The notes beneath the pieces are model-generated. The model saw nothing but the letters and a program-made list of their open reading frames with translations, did no database searches and was not told where the DNA came from. From assembly GCA_026874595.1 (NCBI GenBank), contig CM049317.1:47952401-48016400 (forward strand): DNA of 64,000 nt, read 5' to 3'. Source of the stretch: Sipunculus nudus (taxonomy: Eukaryota; Annelida; Sipuncula; Golfingiida; Sipunculidae). Both the position numbers and the translations under genes were made by a program. Shown here piece by piece: positions 60,795-64,000 of this stretch (within the stretch, counting starts at the first letter, position 1; each line of letters opens with the position of its first letter).

Positions 60795-62180
60795 ATACTC
60801 ATTTTTATAAAATTATTTTATAAATTAATTATTTTTTTTAATTTGCAATGTAACGATTTTTATACAAGTGTTCCTGGAGAATATTTAACGATGTCACTTG
60901 TTATTTTACTTCTGATACACCCAGTTTATTCTCGGTCTAAGGTGAAGAGGGCATCTTAAAAGACACATCGGAAATACACAAGAATCGATCTAAATTATTC
61001 TTTTTTTTATATATGAATAGGAAATTTCATATATGAAAAGGAAAGGAAATTTCACTGTCTATCTTTTTGCATTTAATCAACAACCATGAACTAACAGGCC
61101 ATTTGCTGGATAAAACATCCTCTTCCAGGGTTTTGTTTTGCGTACATCCCTGAAATTTTCAAGACTTCAAAGAATTAATTGTTAGTCGATCATAACATAA
61201 AACAGTTTCTTGCAAGTACACGTATTCAGATCTGGATGATTAATGCAATGGCATTTTAAACATGAAAACAGGAACGAAAATACTTTAAAATAAATTCAAC
61301 ACGACTGCAAACATCTAATTTACAGGCAAATTCTACACTCAAGAAATATGATTCATAACACGGGTTTAAAGATTTATAAAATTACGTCAAATAAGGATGA
61401 ATGGATCATGTAATATCAACTTCTTACGAGAAACAGCTGAGAAAGCTGAACAATTAACCCCTCATGTTGCAATAAAACTGATTGATTAGTCCGGTGTGTT
61501 CTGCTGGAGGGCAATATCCGCCCAACAGGGATAACATCTCCTTGCCGTTCACTAATACGAGATCCAGTGATAGTTATATAGGGCTCAAGAAACTATTATG
61601 TAACGATTCTTCAAGAGAGTGTCTTATGTTTATGATCTTCTGATAATGTTATTTGGCTTTGTCTTATTCACTGCAATTTGGCCGGAGGTGTAGTTTGAGA
61701 ATTAGGTTACGAAAAAACAGTCGAATATCAATATCTGACAAGCCCTACATAAGTTAATCATGTCATCTATTAGATTAATGGCGTCCCCAAACCGCTTATC
61801 TCTGATTTTCGTTCCTAGTTTGCCTTGTATTGCAAACTTCAAGTTAACCTATAGTTTAGATGTAAAGCAAGACACTAAATATAAACTTGTTACTACGCAT
61901 TCATTACTGCCTTTGTGAATTATTCATATAATATTCATTGCATAATATATAGCAAGTTTTCTCGTGATTTTACATAAACTGTTAAAATCATTAAAGAATG
62001 CCATCATGAAAATATGGGGTACGATATGAATGACTTAATAAAAGAGTGGATGCAGATGATACAGAATTGGCAGATGATATTCTAAGGTGTTGTATCAAAA
62101 ATGCAAACCTCGAAATGCAGGGTGCTCATTCTTGGCAAAGGAGATATGTCAGCGAGATGTGGCAGCATCATAAGAACTTT
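60795..62180. other. Unassigned DNA
   Basis: AT-rich, with no supported gene. Confidence 0.4.
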
Positions 62181-62422
62181 ACAGGATGCTGCGGATGGAC
62201 TACCCTTATATTACAAGGAACATGGATTAATTACCGAGACATTACAAGTGTCATGGATGGAAAACATTGACCAAACAGTGAGTTACGGATGGACCACCCT
62301 GACATACAGGGTGCTACGGGTGTACTACCAAGACATTACAGTGTGTCACGGATGGACTACCCTGACATTACAGTGTGTCACGGATGGACTACCCCGATAT
62401 TACAGGGTGCTACTGATGGACT
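62181..62422 (+). repeat. Degenerate ~32-bp minisatellite
   Basis: GGATGGACTACCC and ACATTACAG or close variants recur. The clearest pair has CACGGATGGACTACCC at 62,347 and 62,379, a 32-bp period, and more degenerate units lie upstream back to about 62,190. Confidence 0.7.
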
Positions 62423-64000
62423 GATGATCAATATTGACTAAATACATATTATCAGATTCCCTATGCGCGGACTCGGCATGCAAAATGCGAATCAGACAAA
62501 ACGAATCGCTACATTTAGCGACTTTTGCCGGTTCCGCATAAGATCCCGGAGCGACACAGAGAAATAATGCATGTTGTTTTTCTGGTACATATGGAATCTC
62601 TCCTTATGGAGTACCTTAGGAATTTTAGTTTTATATGTACAACACTGACCGAATGACAGACACACCATGTTACAAAAATATCGGCTGAGCCGAGGGTGTG
62701 TTGAAGGAACTCATATTTATACCATTTATGTAGCTTTCTTTAAGCCGATTGCGAACATTTTGCCAACCTTCAGAACCAAGCCAAAGAAATAGGACCTTAT
62801 GTGCAAATTTTTAAATTTGTCCCCACACATTAGGTTTATGGCAGAAAAATATATAGCCCTAGACATGACATACGAAGACCGAATGCACGGTCAAACGGTT
62901 CAAACTATTCAATTTCTGGAATTGTACAACAGCACCACAGCTCCTAAACAGCACGAAACCTTTTAAGAAGCACTGTCCCTTTTTCGGAACAGGAATAATG
63001 TTACAGATTAATTAAGATAAAAACCAACATAAAATCGACAAGTCAAATAGAAAAAAGGCAAATAGATTTTTTTCCTGTAGACTTTAACTATACTATAACA
63101 TATTATATTAAACATTGTGGTTAAACATTTGTCTTTTTTATTAAGTATTAACATTGCTCCTGCAAAAGAAAAAATGAAATTCCTGAACATGTCAGTTTTA
63201 TTTTTAAATTCATTTAGTTTGTACACATAAAACATCTCTGATGGCAGTGTGCGCGAATAAATGACTTGACCTTTTGTAAAGCAATTATTAAAATTGTTGT
63301 ACAAATTGTATTTTATGATTGATTATGGAACGTCAATAGCTAAAAATGTTTTTATCCGGATTTTTTTTGGTGACTGAATATAATTCTAGGACTAACTCAG
63401 TACCTCTATGGTTATTCGTATTCTTATTTCCAGTAAACCTTTTATGTGACCAGAAAAAAAACATAATTACATATAAAGCACCATTAGTTTGTATTCAATA
63501 CTGCATGGTTCAAACAATCATGGGGGCGATTCTTCCTCCCGACTGTTGAATCACCACTTGTATTATCTCTTTAAGGTTTCGTGTGTGTGTTCCACCTTGC
63601 GAGGGCATGACCACATTTCTAAATTTGACTCCGCCAGGGGTATGCGTTCAATCCCAGTACTGTGTATGCTTGCGTGTGTTTGTGTGTTTGTTCATAACAT
63701 AACTCAAGCAGTCATGAATAGAATGTTATCATATTGTGAGGCCATTTCGGGAATGGGCCAGTGAAGAAATATTATGATTGTAGTGTTGATCCGGCATATG
63801 GTCCAGATTCAGGAATATTAACAAATTTACCGTCAATAATGAACGAATGAAGCTAGGCATATGGTCGGAAAAAGTGAATGACCACATGGCGGAGGCTTGT
63901 ATTTCTTGGAATGCAGATTTGTAGTTGTTAGATAAAATGCAGTGAGCAAAAATATTTCAATTTGGGCAAGAATAAAGGCTAGAGGATGATTTTTATTACA
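62423..64000. other. Unassigned DNA
   Basis: I see no supported gene or repeat. A GCGTTCAATCCCA near 63,644 resembles a tRNA box B, but no matching box A was found. Confidence 0.4.

Noticed and set aside
63600-63680. A second tRNA-derived SINE around GCGTTCAATCCCA
   Set aside because: No box A at the right distance.

Overview
The window looks like a stretch of an invertebrate nuclear genome, most likely a marine bivalve mollusc. The signs are AT-rich sequence, (TA)n runs, long homopolymers, no bacterial gene spacing, and many decayed transposons of kinds common in molluscs (Merlin/ISXO2-like, pogo-like, APE-type LINEs, Helitron-related repeats with internal tandem repeats, a Gmr1-like LTR element). 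The organism is an inference. No complete host gene is visible. The only hints of host genes are a possible terminal exon near 379-669 and a possible first exon near 35,945-36,022.

Layout. 1-1,640: AT-rich, possibly the 3' end of a gene. 1,885-2,187: a dense cluster of AACCG/CGGTT words. 3,231-3,556: a 326-bp Harbinger-like MITE with a TTA target duplication. 3,689-3,819: a GGCGGCGGCT repeat. 4,907-5,765: a broken Merlin/ISXO2-like transposase. 6,125-11,200: a decayed LINE (endonuclease C-terminus, reverse transcriptase, C-terminal region, 3' tail), split by a repeat element at 6,920-8,806 that carries five 336-bp tandem units.

11,640-29,115: a pogo-like DDE transposase pseudogene opens a tandem triplication of about 5.72 kb (11,950-17,666; 17,676-23,389; 23,399-29,115). 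Each unit carries the transposase remnant, a TTAA-type MITE, a G-run, an ORF1-like fragment, an uncharacterised piece and a truncated LINE. All three copies share the same disabling lesions, and both junctions carry the same 9-bp filler.

29,116-45,920: mostly unassigned AT-rich DNA with a (TA)n tract, a Tigger-like transposon end, a GC-rich island, a mosaic of dispersed repeats (37,767-40,545) and a possible tRNA-derived SINE. 45,921-53,905: one LTR retrotransposon with ~806-bp LTRs, a tRNA-Pro-like primer site, gag, then protease - integrase - reverse transcriptase - RNase H. Integrase lies upstream of reverse transcriptase, the reverse of the usual Ty3/gypsy order and the arrangement of Gmr1-like elements. 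Its 3' LTR is interrupted by a 1,167-bp Helitron/Helentron-like element, and the 5' LTR supplies the empty site. 53,906-64,000: unassigned DNA with a 145-bp duplication, a hAT-like MITE, a 28-bp minisatellite, a TTAA-flanked MITE related to the one in the triplication, and a ~32-bp degenerate minisatellite.

Almost all recognisable coding sequence is transposon-derived and broken. The strongest observations are the Gmr1-like domain order, the exact empty-site insertion in its 3' LTR, the post-decay triplication and the AACCG/CGGTT cluster. Everything here was read by eye, and no alignments or searches were run.
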